Below, in pieces: positions 50,252-60,156 of a stretch of 64,000 nt of DNA (its first letter is position 1; the number at the start of each line of letters is the position of its first letter). Below the pieces are notes generated by a model that was not told where the DNA came from, ran no database searches, and saw nothing but the letters and a program-made list of their open reading frames with translations. A program made the position numbers and the translations under genes. This DNA comes from DASQZT01 sp963728965 (lineage in GTDB: Bacteria; Acidobacteriota; Terriglobia; Bryobacterales; Bryobacteraceae): positions 5,656-69,655 of the forward strand of contig CAVSMH010000014.1 of NCBI GenBank assembly GCA_963728965.1. Reading direction: 5' to 3'.

Positions 50252-51544
50252 TTGGCCACTTTGATTTCGCCCGCTGGCGGCGTTTCGATCTCGCACCAGA
50301 ATGAAAGGAACCCCTGGCTCGCAGCAGCGGCCCGGTTCGATGAGGCTGCGACGCGGCTCAAGCTCGATGACGGCATGCGCAAGGTCCTGGGCACGCCCAC
50401 CAAAGAGCTCACCGTCCATATCCCGGTGCAGCTCGACGATGGCCGCCTGGAGGTGTTCACCGGATACCGCGTGCAGCATTCGTTGGCGCGTGGGCCGGCC
50501 AAGGGCGGAATCCGCTTCGCTCCGGATGTAACACTGGACGAAGTGCGCGCACTGGCATCCTGGATGACCTGGAAATGCGCCGTGGTCAACATTCCGTTCG
50601 GCGGTGGAAAGGGCGGCGTGATCTGCGATCCGAATCTGCTTTCCGATACGGAACTGGAGAAGATTACGCGACGCTACACGGCCGAGATCATCGACTTCAT
50701 CGGGCCCGAACGCGACGTGCCCGCCCCGGATGTCAATACCAACGAGAAAGTGATGGCATGGATCATGGACACCTACTCCATGCATGCCCGCCACACGGTA
50801 ACCGCGGTTGTGACCGGAAAGCCGCGATCGCTCGGCGGTTCGCGGGGCCGCCCGGAAGCCACCGGCCGGGGCTGCATGATGGTCACCCTGAGAGCCCTGG
50901 AACGGATCGGCGTGCCGCCGGAGAGTTCTACCGTTGTAATCCAGGGATTCGGCAACGTCGGCGGGATGGCGGCACGCTTGATGCGATCCCGCGGTTTCCG
51001 GATCGTTTGCGTGATCGAATACGACGGCGCGGTGTACAACCCCAAAGGCTTGGACGTCGCTGCGTTGGACGCGCACCGCAAAGAGACCGGCTCCATCACC
51101 GGGTTCCCGGGCGGCGAAGACATGGATAAGGATGACGCCCTGTTCCTCAACTGCGATGTCCTGATTCCCGCCGCCACCGAGAACGTGATTCATTCCGGGA
51201 ATGCGGATCGGCTGCGCTGCAAAGTTCTGTGCGAGGGAGCCAACGGCCCCACCACACCATTGGCCGATCGCATCCTGGCGGAGAAGAGAGTCTTCGTTAT
51301 TCCCGACATCCTCGCCAACGCGGGTGGCGTCACGGTGTCGTACTTTGAGTGGGTGCAGGACCGGCAGGGCTTCTTCTGGAACGAGACGCTGGTCAACAAG
51401 CGGCTGGAAGAAATCATGCACGAGAGCTTCGACGCGGTGGTGCAGTATGCCGGGACGCACCAGGTGGACAACCGCATCGCCGCTTACATGCTGGCACTGG
51501 ACCGCGTGGCGGACGCCATCCGGTTGAGAGGGATCTACGCCTAG
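50252..51544 (+). CDS. gdhA: Glutamate dehydrogenase (Glu/Leu/Phe/Val family)
   Basis: 430 residues from TTG 50252 with GGAGG upstream. Substrate domain: HSLARGPAKGGIRF and FGGGKGGV with catalytic lysines, and the Asp in ERDVPAPDVNTN. Coenzyme domain: VIQGFGNVGGMAARL. The length fits the hexameric small-GDH class. Converts glutamate to 2-oxoglutarate and ammonia. NAD/NADP preference is not clear. Confidence 0.93.
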   Translation: MATLISPAGGVSISHQNERNPWLAAAARFDEAATRLKLDDGMRKVLGTPTKELTVHIPVQLDDGRLEVFTGYRVQHSLARGPAKGGIRFAPDVTLDEVRALASWMTWKCAVVNIPFGGGKGGVICDPNLLSDTELEKITRRYTAEIIDFIGPERDVPAPDVNTNEKVMAWIMDTYSMHARHTVTAVVTGKPRSLGGSRGRPEATGRGCMMVTLRALERIGVPPESSTVVIQGFGNVGGMAARLMRSRGFRIVCVIEYDGAVYNPKGLDVAALDAHRKETGSITGFPGGEDMDKDDALFLNCDVLIPAATENVIHSGNADRLRCKVLCEGANGPTTPLADRILAEKRVFVIPDILANAGGVTVSYFEWVQDRQGFFWNETLVNKRLEEIMHESFDAVVQYAGTHQVDNRIAAYMLALDRVADAIRLRGIYA

Positions 51545-51573
51545 GCCGAACCTCCGGGCTGGCCACTAGCCCA

Positions 51574-54186
51574 ATGTCCGAGGCCACCACGCCGCTGATG
51601 CGGCAGTATAACAGCATCAAACAGCAGGTCCCCGGCACGCTGCTGATGTTCCGCCTCGGTGACTTCTACGAGTTGTTCTTCGAAGACGCCGTGGTGGCCG
51701 CCCGGGAACTCGAGATCACGCTCACCAGCCGCAGCAAGGAAAAGGGCGCCGCCATTCCCATGTGCGGCGTGCCTTACCATGCCGCGGAAGGCTACATCTC
51801 CCGCCTGATCCAGAAAGGCTTTCGCGTCGCCGTGTGCGACCAGGTGGAGGACCCCCGCTTCGCCAAGAAGCTGGTGAAGCGCGAGCTGACCCGCATCGTG
51901 ACGCCCGGGACCGCCATGGACGCCAACCTGGTGCGCTCTCGGGAGAACAACTACCTGGCCGCGGTGGCGAGCGTCGAGAAGATTTCCGCGGTGGCGCATG
52001 TGGACCTTTCGACGGGCGAGTTTCGGGTAACGGAGATGGCGGCGGACGAGGTGTCCGCCGCGCTCGAACAGTTGGGCGCACGCGAGGTGCTCTTCCCCGG
52101 CGATCTCCCCCTGCTGGCCGGTGAGGGCCGGGCCGGACCGCGATTCGTGCGCACCGAGCTCGAGCCCTGGATCTTCACTTCCGAATACGCCGGCCGTACC
52201 CTCCGCGAACATTTCAAGCTGCTGTCGCTCGATGGCTGCGGGCTGGCGAACCGTCCCTCCGCGGTGGCCGCGGCGGGCGCGGTCCTGCATTACCTGCGGG
52301 AGACGCAGCGGGTCGCGCTAGACCACCTCGACCGGCCCACGTTCTACGACTGCGCGGATTCCATGGTGCTGGACACCGTAACCGTGCGCAATCTCGAACT
52401 GATCGAGCCGCTGTTTTCGGCCGACACGGCAGCGACCGGCAGTACGCCCCAAACGGTACTCGGCGTTCTCGATCGGACGTTGACCGGCATGGGCGGCCGC
52501 CTGCTACGCCAGCGCCTGCTGCGGCCCTCGCTCGAGCGCGCCGAAATCGAACAGCGCCTGGATGCGGTGGGCGAACTGTTTCAGGAGACCATCCTGCGCG
52601 CCGAACTCCGCAAACAGCTTGCCGGCGTGCTGGACATGGAACGTCTGCTGGCGAGGGTCACACTGGGGTCGGCCGGCCCGCGAGATGTCCTGGCGCTCGG
52701 AAAATCGCTCGAGAAGATCCCCTCCATCAAACGCTGCTTCGATACACGTCAGGCCGCGCGCCTGCGCTCGATTCACGAACGTCTGGATGAATTGCCGGAC
52801 GTTGCCAACCTGATCCTCGAAGCTATCGCCGACGAGCCGCCGGTGAACCTCGGTGACGGCGGCGCGATTCGCGCGGGCTACCACGCCGAGCTGGACGAGC
52901 TCCGCGATCTCAGCCTCAACGGACGCCAATACATTGCTCAGATCGAAGCCCGCGAGCGGCAGCGCACCGGCATTCAGTCGTTGAAAGTGCGCTTCAACAA
53001 CGTCTTCGGCTATTACATCGAGATCACCCGCGCCAACCTGCACATGGCCCCCGCCGACTACGAGCGGAAGCAAACGCTGGCTAATGCCGAGCGCTTCACC
53101 ACGCCCGAGCTGAAAGAGTATGAGCGCAAGGTGCTGGATGCCGAGGACAAGATCCTCACCCTCGAAAAGGAGCTGTTCGCGGAGGTGCGCCGCCGCACCG
53201 CGGCTCAGGCACAGCGGATTCGTGCCACCGCTGCCGCGGTGGCGGAGCTCGACGTAACCGCGTCGCTGGCCCAGGTGGCCGCGGAGAACCGCTACCACCG
53301 CCCGACGTTTTCCGACAACGGCGAGATGCGCATCCTGGCGGGGCGTCATCCGGTGATCGAACAATTCGCCGAACAGGACGCCGGACGTTTCATCCCCAAC
53401 GACCTCTACCTGAACGATTCCACCGACCTGATCGCCATCATCACCGGCCCGAACATGGGTGGCAAATCCACCTACCTCCGCCAGGCGGCCCTCATTGCGC
53501 TGCTGGCGCAGGCGGGCTCGTTCGTCCCGGCGGAATCGGCCAGCCTGCCGCTGATCGACCGCATCTTCACCCGCATCGGCGCCTCCGATAATCTCTCGCG
53601 CGGACGTTCCACCTTCATGGTCGAGATGACTGAAACGGCCGTCATCCTCAACACCGCCACCGCGCGCAGCTTCATCGTGCTGGATGAAATCGGCCGCGGC
53701 ACTGCCACCTTCGACGGGCTGGCCCTGGCATGGTCCGTGGTAGAGCACATACACGACCGCACCCGCGCCAAGACATTGTTTGCGACCCACTACCACGAGT
53801 TGACCGAACTGGCCGAGCGGCTCGAAGGCGTCCGCAACCTCAAGGTCTCCGTGAAAGAGGCGGGCGACCACATCATCTTCTTGCGCAAAGTGGAACCGGG
53901 CCGTGCCGATCGCAGCTACGGGATCGAAGTAGCGCGCCTGGCGGGGCTGCCACCCGGGGTCATCGAGCGCGCACGCGAGGTCCTGAAGCGGCACGAAGGC
54001 GCCGAACATGTGATCACCGGGGAACTCGCGAAATCGGAAGAACAGGGGCCCGTGCAGATCTCGCTGTTCGAACCTGTGGGCTACGGCATCGCGGGGCGCA
54101 TCCGCGGCCTGAACCTGGATGAGTTGCGGCCCATCGAGGCGCTGCAACTGCTGGCCGAACTGCAGCGGGAGTTAAAGCACTCATGA
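51574..54186 (+). CDS. mutS: DNA mismatch repair protein MutS
   Basis: 870 residues. Mismatch-reading N-terminal domain (MFRLGDFYELFFEDA with the FxE-type Phe-Tyr-Glu), the long clamp and lever region, and the ATPase with Walker A GPNMGGKSTY, LDEIGRGTATFDGLALAWSV and the THYHEL switch. Length fits MutS1. ATG 51574 gives the canonical start; its end overlaps anmK by four bases. Confidence 0.97.
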   Translation: MSEATTPLMRQYNSIKQQVPGTLLMFRLGDFYELFFEDAVVAARELEITLTSRSKEKGAAIPMCGVPYHAAEGYISRLIQKGFRVAVCDQVEDPRFAKKLVKRELTRIVTPGTAMDANLVRSRENNYLAAVASVEKISAVAHVDLSTGEFRVTEMAADEVSAALEQLGAREVLFPGDLPLLAGEGRAGPRFVRTELEPWIFTSEYAGRTLREHFKLLSLDGCGLANRPSAVAAAGAVLHYLRETQRVALDHLDRPTFYDCADSMVLDTVTVRNLELIEPLFSADTAATGSTPQTVLGVLDRTLTGMGGRLLRQRLLRPSLERAEIEQRLDAVGELFQETILRAELRKQLAGVLDMERLLARVTLGSAGPRDVLALGKSLEKIPSIKRCFDTRQAARLRSIHERLDELPDVANLILEAIADEPPVNLGDGGAIRAGYHAELDELRDLSLNGRQYIAQIEARERQRTGIQSLKVRFNNVFGYYIEITRANLHMAPADYERKQTLANAERFTTPELKEYERKVLDAEDKILTLEKELFAEVRRRTAAQAQRIRATAAAVAELDVTASLAQVAAENRYHRPTFSDNGEMRILAGRHPVIEQFAEQDAGRFIPNDLYLNDSTDLIAIITGPNMGGKSTYLRQAALIALLAQAGSFVPAESASLPLIDRIFTRIGASDNLSRGRSTFMVEMTETAVILNTATARSFIVLDEIGRGTATFDGLALAWSVVEHIHDRTRAKTLFATHYHELTELAERLEGVRNLKVSVKEAGDHIIFLRKVEPGRADRSYGIEVARLAGLPPGVIERAREVLKRHEGAEHVITGELAKSEEQGPVQISLFEPVGYGIAGRIRGLNLDELRPIEALQLLAELQRELKHS

Positions 54187-55262
54187 GAGTCGCCGGCGTC
54201 ATGAGCGGGACGTCGCTCGACGGAATCGATGTGGCTATTGTCGAGATCGCCGGCAAACGCGTGGCGACCGTCGGCTTTGAGTCCACGCCGTATGCGGACG
54301 AATTGCGCCGGCGCATCCTGGGCGTATCGAATGCCGTCACTCACACGGCCGAAATCTCGCGTCTGAATTTCGAGATCGCGGAGCTCTATGCGCGCGCGGT
54401 AAGCCGGGCCATGAAGAAGTACGGACCGGTCAAGCTGATCGGCTGCCATGGCCAGACCATCTATCACGAAGGCCAATCCAACACCTTGCAGATCGGCGAG
54501 CCGGCGGTGTTGGCGGAGCGCACCGGCATTCCAGTGGTGGCCAACTTTCGCGCGCGCGATATCGCCGCCGGCGGGCAGGGCGCCCCGCTCGTACCGTACG
54601 TGGATTACCTGCTGTTCCGCCACCCCACCGAGTGGCGCATCGCCCTGAACATCGGCGGCATCGCCAACCTCACCGCGATTCCCCCCAGGGCGCAGCCGCA
54701 ACAGGTGTTCGCGTTCGACACCGGCCCCGGCAACATGGTGATCGACGCACTCGCCCGTGAGTACACGCGAGGCAGGCTGACGTATGACCGGGATGGAAAG
54801 ATCGCGGCTTCCGGAAAGGTCGACTCCCGTCTGCTGGATGAACTTCTGGACGATGCCTACTACCGGCGCAAGCCGCCCAAAAGCGCCGGCAGGGAGCAAT
54901 ACGGCGTGGAGTTTCTCGAGCGCCTGAAAAAGTCACAGCGGCCGCTCGCGGATCTCGTCGCGACAGCCGCGGCGCTGACCGCGGCAACCATCGCCAACGG
55001 CGTGAGGCAGACGGGGGCCGTATCACCTCGAGTCCTGGTTTCGGGCGGCGGCGTGCATAATCCGGGCCTCATGGCCTATCTCACCGCCTTCCTGCCCGAA
55101 GCAACCATCGCCACCTCGGCGGATTTCGGAATCGATCCCGATGCCAAGGAGGCCATCGCGTTTGCGATCCTGGCATACGCGACATGGCGGCGAAAGCCGT
55201 CCAACCTGCCCTCCGCCACCGGGGCCAGGGCCGCGGTTGTACTCGGCAGCATCACTCCATAG
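54183..55262 (+). CDS. anmK: Anhydro-N-acetylmuramic acid kinase
   Basis: 359 residues. VAGVMSGTSLDGIDVAIVEI, IGCHGQTIYHEG, NIGGIANLT, FDTGPGNMVID and VSGGGVHNPGLM are the family motifs of this ASKHA-fold kinase. It opens and phosphorylates 1,6-anhydroMurNAc in peptidoglycan recycling. ATGA overlap with mutS. Confidence 0.95.
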   Translation: MRVAGVMSGTSLDGIDVAIVEIAGKRVATVGFESTPYADELRRRILGVSNAVTHTAEISRLNFEIAELYARAVSRAMKKYGPVKLIGCHGQTIYHEGQSNTLQIGEPAVLAERTGIPVVANFRARDIAAGGQGAPLVPYVDYLLFRHPTEWRIALNIGGIANLTAIPPRAQPQQVFAFDTGPGNMVIDALAREYTRGRLTYDRDGKIAASGKVDSRLLDELLDDAYYRRKPPKSAGREQYGVEFLERLKKSQRPLADLVATAAALTAATIANGVRQTGAVSPRVLVSGGGVHNPGLMAYLTAFLPEATIATSADFGIDPDAKEAIAFAILAYATWRRKPSNLPSATGARAAVVLGSITP

Positions 55263-55294
55263 ACCAGGCAGCCGCGAGATCCTCGCCGTTGTAC

Positions 55295-56650
55295 TCAGCT
55301 CCAGAGTCTGTCGTTGGAACGGTCGGTGTTCCACTGGGGCGTCGGCTCGAAATAGCCGGGCTCGAGCAGGTGCTGCTTCACCGCGGCTTCATTCAGCGTC
55401 ACGCCGAGGCCGGGCTTGTCTGGGACGGTAATGAATCCCTTGTTGACAATGGGTTTCTCGACGCCGTCCACCAGCTCGTTCCACCACGGCACATCCACCG
55501 AGTGGTTCTCCATCACCAGGAAGTTTTCGGTGGCGGCGGCGCAATGGACGTTTGCCATGCACGATACCGGAGACCCGGCGAAGTGCATCGCCATAGGGAC
55601 CCCGTACTCCTGGGCGCCATCGCCGATCTTCTTGGTCTCCAGGATGCCGCCCGAAGTGGCAAGATCGGGGTGAATGATATCCACCGCATGATTGCGGCAT
55701 AGCTCCATAAACGGCTCCTTTAAGAAGATGTCCTCCCCGGTGAGAATCGGGATATCGACGGAGTCGGTGATCTTCTTTAACAGGTCGGTGTACTGCCACG
55801 GGATCATGTCCTCGAGCCAAGCCATGTTGTACTTCTCGAGGGCCTTGCCGAGGCGGATGCAACTGTTGACGCCGATGTGGCCGAAGTGATCGGCCGAGAG
55901 CGGCACATCCATGCCGACCTGCTCCCGCACCGCCGCCACGAAATCGGCCATTCCGGCCACGCCCTTGTCGGTCAGCTCGATTCCGGTGAACATGTGCTGC
56001 ACGCGCCCGCCTCCCCCCAGCGACACACCCGCCGGCCGGGTCACGGCTCCCGGCACCTCCCCGACAAGGTCTACGCCCAGATCCATCTTGAGCCACGTGA
56101 AGCCCTGTTCGTGTCGCGCCTTCAGGCGCTGCCCATAGACCTTCGGGTCGTTGGACTCGGTCGTGTCGGCGTAGCACCGGATGCGGTCGCGGAACTTGCC
56201 GCCCACCATCTGATACACCGGTACGTTATAGGCTTTGCCGGCGAGATCCCAGAGCGCCATCTCCACTCCGCACACGCCACCACCCTGGCGGGCCGGCCCG
56301 CCAAACTGTTTGATCTTGCGAAACACTTTGTCCACGTTACAGGGATTCTCGTTGAGAATACGGCTCTTCAACATCAGGGCGTAATTCTTGCTGGCTCCGT
56401 CGCGCACCTCGCCCAAGCCATAAATGCCCTGGTTGGTATCCAGGCGGATGATAGGACAGGTCATAGGCGCGCGCGCGATGATCAGCACCCGCATGTCCGT
56501 GATCTTGAGGTCCGATGGTTTCGAATTGGTATTCACATTCTGCGGCAGGGCATCCAGCATTTCGTCTGCCCAGAAACCGCCCGCCAGAGTTGCTCCCATG
56601 CCCTTGAGGAAGGAGCGGCGGCCACGCTTGCGATCAAAGATGGAGTGCAT
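55295..56650 (-). CDS. Enolase-superfamily enzyme (mandelate racemase/muconate-lactonising type), Tat-exported
   Basis: 451 residues. The N-terminus RKRGRRSFLKGMGATLAGGF is a twin-arginine-like signal, unusual for this mostly cytoplasmic family. The barrel has the metal ligands in LSADHFGHIG (Asp), MAWLEDMIPW (Glu) and LTGEDIF (Glu), with Lys near WLKMDLGVD. This arrangement resembles sugar-acid dehydratases. The substrate is unknown. Start ATG 56650 excludes an in-frame extension without ribosome site. Confidence 0.85.
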   Translation of the reverse strand: MHSIFDRKRGRRSFLKGMGATLAGGFWADEMLDALPQNVNTNSKPSDLKITDMRVLIIARAPMTCPIIRLDTNQGIYGLGEVRDGASKNYALMLKSRILNENPCNVDKVFRKIKQFGGPARQGGGVCGVEMALWDLAGKAYNVPVYQMVGGKFRDRIRCYADTTESNDPKVYGQRLKARHEQGFTWLKMDLGVDLVGEVPGAVTRPAGVSLGGGGRVQHMFTGIELTDKGVAGMADFVAAVREQVGMDVPLSADHFGHIGVNSCIRLGKALEKYNMAWLEDMIPWQYTDLLKKITDSVDIPILTGEDIFLKEPFMELCRNHAVDIIHPDLATSGGILETKKIGDGAQEYGVPMAMHFAGSPVSCMANVHCAAATENFLVMENHSVDVPWWNELVDGVEKPIVNKGFITVPDKPGLGVTLNEAAVKQHLLEPGYFEPTPQWNTDRSNDRLWS

Positions 56651-56690
56651 GGGCGGAATACTATCACACTCGGGCGCGGCTGCGGCGAGC

Positions 56691-57632
56691 CTATCGTAGG
56701 CGGGCCAGCACCTCGGGCGACACGTTCCTTCCACACAGCACGATCTCCACCCTCTTTCCTCGATAGCGTTCCGCCTCTTTCCGATACGCCGCCACGGCCA
56801 CTCCGGCGGCGCCTTCCACGAGCCAATGCTCGGACGCGAGCATCCGATGCAGCGCCTCGTGAATCTCGTTTTCGGATACCAGCACGGCGCGATCGATCAC
56901 GCCGCGGCAAATGTCGAGAGTGATCGAGCCCGGTTCGAGACCCCCGGCAGTACTCTCCGAAAGCGTAGGCTGTTCGGGAACCTCGATCATGCGTCCTGCT
57001 TCAAGGCAGCGCAGCAGCACCGGCGATGTTTCCGGCCAGCATCCGACGATCTCTGTGCGTGGTGAGACCGCCTTGAGGTAGGTTCCGATTCCACCGATCA
57101 GGCCGCCGCCTCCCACCGCCGCGAACACAGCATCGATCGCGGCCAACTGCCGATGCAGTTCAACGGCGAGGGTGCCCTGCCCGGCGATCACGTCGAGATC
57201 GTTGTAAGGCGACAGGAACGGGACGCCGCGTCGCTCGGCATCCCGACGCGCGGCGAGTTCGGCGGTCAGCGGGTCGTCTCCCACTTCGCGCACTTGTGCG
57301 CCGAGGGCCCGGATGCGCGCAGCCTTCACCGGAGAGACTTGCGAAGAAACATACACCTCGGCCGGGATGCCGCAGTCAGCGGCGGCCGCCGCAACCCCCA
57401 ACCCGTGGTTGCCGTTCGACGCGGCAATCACGCCGTGAGCGGTCTGATCCGCGCCCAGACGTGCGATCTTGTTAGAAGCGCCGCGGAATTTGAACGATCC
57501 GGTGTGCTGAAGGTGCTCCAGTTTCAGCCAGACACCTCCGCCGAGAGAGACGGCCGGCTCGATCGGCGTCTCTCGCACGAGGGGCGCGATCCGCTCCCAG
57601 GCCGCCCGGATTTCGTTCCAATCCATCGGCAT
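56691..57632 (-). CDS. Serine/threonine dehydratase-like PLP enzyme
   Basis: 313 residues, fold type II. The PLP lysine is in GSFKFRGASNK, the phosphate cup in VGGGGLIGGIG, and ASNGNHGLGVAAAA is typical of threonine dehydratases and serine racemases. No C-terminal ACT regulatory domain, so the catabolic or racemase type. ATG 57632 or 57626. It ends 40 bases from the enolase-family start and is on the same strand. Confidence 0.88.
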   Translation of the reverse strand: MPMDWNEIRAAWERIAPLVRETPIEPAVSLGGGVWLKLEHLQHTGSFKFRGASNKIARLGADQTAHGVIAASNGNHGLGVAAAAADCGIPAEVYVSSQVSPVKAARIRALGAQVREVGDDPLTAELAARRDAERRGVPFLSPYNDLDVIAGQGTLAVELHRQLAAIDAVFAAVGGGGLIGGIGTYLKAVSPRTEIVGCWPETSPVLLRCLEAGRMIEVPEQPTLSESTAGGLEPGSITLDICRGVIDRAVLVSENEIHEALHRMLASEHWLVEGAAGVAVAAYRKEAERYRGKRVEIVLCGRNVSPEVLARLR

Positions 57633-57742
57633 ACCAGTGTAACGGACTGGGCGGCCGACTCCGGAGCGGCCTCGCCGGAGCGGCCGGTGCCTTTTCACAC
57701 CCTGGACTGTGCGGTGCACCGGATGATACCCGGGAGGTAACC

Positions 57743-58042
57743 ATGAAAACCAGAATCCTGGTTGTCCTCGCAGGCGTCAGCCTGTGCTTCGTTTCAGTGG
57801 GTAGCGCCGCGGAGCGCAATCGAAAAGACTCTTCGATGAGCCGCGATATGCGGCGAGCCATTGCGTTCGAGAGAGGTAAGGATAGAGCCGATGCCCGGCA
57901 GGCCAGGATCGAAGCCCGGCACCCGAGTGTGACCTACACCACGAATAGCGCGAACCGTAGTGTAGAAGCGTCCGACGAAGGACGCCGTAAGGTCAAGGAT
58001 CCGGGCGAGAGACAATACCGCCGGTACGAGAAGAAGAAGTAA
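57743..58042 (+). CDS. Small secreted basic protein
   Basis: 99 residues with a signal peptide (ILVVLAGVSLCFVSVGSA) and a very basic, Arg/Lys-rich mature part ending EKKK. GGGAGG with good spacing lies before the ATG. No family recognised. Confidence 0.65.
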   Translation: MKTRILVVLAGVSLCFVSVGSAAERNRKDSSMSRDMRRAIAFERGKDRADARQARIEARHPSVTYTTNSANRSVEASDEGRRKVKDPGERQYRRYEKKK

Positions 58043-58077
58043 TCACGCCCGCGGCAATCCCCGGGCAAAACGCTCGG

Positions 58078-59013
58078 TTAGTATTGCTTCTCGGTAATCG
58101 TTACCGGATTCCGCAGGCGAAAACTCAGGCGCGTTTCCGAGGGAAGCGCAGCTGGCTTGCCGCGCGTGAGCAGTACGTCTCCTGCGCCCGCGCCCCCTCC
58201 AACGCCGGCACCGATAGCGGCACCTTTGCCGCCGCCGGCGATGGCGCCGATGATGGCGCCCACGGCGGCGCCGGCAGCCACCTTGGTGGTGTCCTCTTTG
58301 TGCGTGTCTTCGGACTGCTTATCGAATCGTTCGGTCTGAATCGCGACGCGCTGGCCGTCGGAAGTATGCACGGCGGTGAGTTCAATGCCGAGCGCGGCCA
58401 CGCCCCGCACCTTACCGGCACGATCGGCGGTGACCACCCGCCCGTCCACCCGCGCGCCGCGCTCGGCGATCACGAAACTGTCCACCACTAGCTCTTTGTC
58501 CAGCGTCGCGATGAACGTGTCGCCCGGCGTGTTCCGCTCCGAAGACAGACCGTCGACAAGGCGCACCGGGATCGTCATCCCGGCGTTCAGCGTTACCCTG
58601 TGAGGCTCGGGGCGCGGAGGCGGCGCGGGTTCGGGCGGAGTCACTTGCTCCGGCTCGGTACGCGCGGGTGGATTCGAAACAGCAGGGAAAGCAGGGGCGG
58701 GTGGCGCCGGATCAGGTGCGGCCGCGGGAGCGGGGAGCGGGGGAGCGGCGTCCGCCACGGCGGCTGGATGGGTGCGGACCGGCTGCTTGCTCACGGGTTT
58801 CGCCGGACGGGCTACAACTTTCGCGGGCGCCGCGGCGGCCGGCAGCGGCTCGACGGCCGGCGGTGGCAACTCCGGCGCGGGAGCGGGCGCCGGCACTTGC
58901 GCCACGGCGGGCGCAGGAACCGTCACGGGCCGGGGACGTTGCCAGACCCGCATCACCGCGGCTCCACCCAAGGCGGCGACCGCGACCAGGATGGCGACGT
59001 GGAGCGGCTTCAT
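58078..59013 (-). CDS. Membrane-anchored Pro/Ala-rich envelope protein
   Basis: 311 residues. One N-terminal helix (HVAILVAVAALGGAAVMRVW) anchors a long Pro/Ala linker (about 25-140), followed by a beta domain (TLNAGMTIPVRLVDGLSSER) and a Gly-rich stretch (AVGAIIGAIAGGGKGAAIGA) like glycine-zipper modules. ATG 59013 is set by AGGAG 10 bases upstream. Probably an envelope structural protein. The family is frequent in Acidobacteriota, but the function is not known. Confidence 0.75.
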   Translation of the reverse strand: MKPLHVAILVAVAALGGAAVMRVWQRPRPVTVPAPAVAQVPAPAPAPELPPPAVEPLPAAAAPAKVVARPAKPVSKQPVRTHPAAVADAAPPLPAPAAAPDPAPPAPAFPAVSNPPARTEPEQVTPPEPAPPPRPEPHRVTLNAGMTIPVRLVDGLSSERNTPGDTFIATLDKELVVDSFVIAERGARVDGRVVTADRAGKVRGVAALGIELTAVHTSDGQRVAIQTERFDKQSEDTHKEDTTKVAAGAAVGAIIGAIAGGGKGAAIGAGVGGGAGAGDVLLTRGKPAALPSETRLSFRLRNPVTITEKQY

Positions 59014-59145
59014 CTGTGTCATTCTCCTCAAATGCAAGTGACGGGCGGTGGGGGAGTTGCGTTGCAGGCGGCGGATGCGCCGAATGCGGTGTCCGGAGCG
59101 TCAGGCATCGTCCTGCGGCGCACTGGTAAAATCGAAGAATCACGC

Positions 59146-60156
59146 ATGTCATTGTTTCCCAACCACCTCGATATCGGAAAGGTGCGGATTGCGCCGGCCA
59201 CCGTGCTCGCCCCCATGGCTGGCGTCACCGATACCGTATTTCGCCGCTTCATCCGCGATCTCGGCGGGTGCGGGCTCCTCATGACCGAGTTCACCAGTTC
59301 CCACGGCGTGAGCGCGTCGCTACGCACCCGCAAGCCCACCCGCACGCTGCACTACCTGGCGTTCGATCGCGAAGAGCACCCGATTTCGGCGCAGCTTTTC
59401 GGCGCCGATCCGGCGGTCATGGCGGATGCCGCCCGCGTGTGCCAAGACCTGGGATTCGACATCCTCGACATCAACTTCGGCTGCCCGGTCAATAAGGTCG
59501 TAAAGTGCAACGGCGGATCGGGGCTGCTCCGCGACCTGCCGCTGGTGGAAAAGCTGCTGCGCGCGGTGCGTGCGGCTATCACGATTCCGTTCACTATGAA
59601 ATTTCGCGCCGGGTGGAACGACGCCGAACTGGTGGCTGTCCGCATGGCGCAACTGGCGGAGGCCTGTGGGCTCCAGGCCGTGGCGCTCCACCCCCGCACC
59701 CGCGAGCAGGGATACAGCGGGCGCGCCGACTGGAGCCGCATCGCGGAAGTGAAGGCCGCCGTGAAAATTCCGGTAATCGGCAACGGCGATGTGGTGACGC
59801 CGGAGGACGCCGTCCGCATGGTCCGTGAAACGGGCTGCGACGCAGTGATGATCGGCCGCGCCGCCAGCGCCAATCCGTGGATCTTCCGCCAGATTCGCCA
59901 ATATCTGGAACGTGGTGCTTACGACCAGCCGACCCAGCAGGATCGTTATGAGATCATGCGGCGCTATTATGCGATGCTGATGCGCCGCGGCGAAAAGGAC
60001 ACGGTCGGCAAGATGAAGCAGTTCGCCACCTACTTCACCCACGGTGTTCGTCATGGCGGGCAATTGCGGGCATCCATTTACCAGGCGAAGGAAGCCGCCG
60101 CCATTCTCGACCTGGTGGATACGTTCTTCCAGGGAGATCCGGTTTTCGCGCCGTGA
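59146..60156 (+). CDS. dusB: tRNA-dihydrouridine synthase
   Basis: 336 residues, TIM barrel with FMN: VLAPMAGVTDTVFRRFIRDL, NFGCPVNKVVKCNGGSGLLR (catalytic Cys in the CPVNK motif), HPRTREQGYSGRADW and IGNGDV. It reduces uridines of tRNA. The sequence looks DusB/Dus-like of class B; the exact subtype is less sure. Start ATG 59146 excludes a long in-frame extension through the preceding gene. Confidence 0.92.
   Translation: MSLFPNHLDIGKVRIAPATVLAPMAGVTDTVFRRFIRDLGGCGLLMTEFTSSHGVSASLRTRKPTRTLHYLAFDREEHPISAQLFGADPAVMADAARVCQDLGFDILDINFGCPVNKVVKCNGGSGLLRDLPLVEKLLRAVRAAITIPFTMKFRAGWNDAELVAVRMAQLAEACGLQAVALHPRTREQGYSGRADWSRIAEVKAAVKIPVIGNGDVVTPEDAVRMVRETGCDAVMIGRAASANPWIFRQIRQYLERGAYDQPTQQDRYEIMRRYYAMLMRRGEKDTVGKMKQFATYFTHGVRHGGQLRASIYQAKEAAAILDLVDTFFQGDPVFAP

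Noticed and set aside
48574..50592. Minus-strand open frame opposite the S41 protease gene
   Set aside because: The plus strand carries PDZ and S41 catalytic motifs; the opposite frame is low-complexity.
52504..54147. Minus-strand open frame opposite mutS
   Set aside because: Shadow of the MutS ATPase coding sequence.
58078..58700. Repetitive Pro/Ala coding considered as a DNA repeat array
   Set aside because: The repetition is low-complexity protein sequence; no regular DNA unit.
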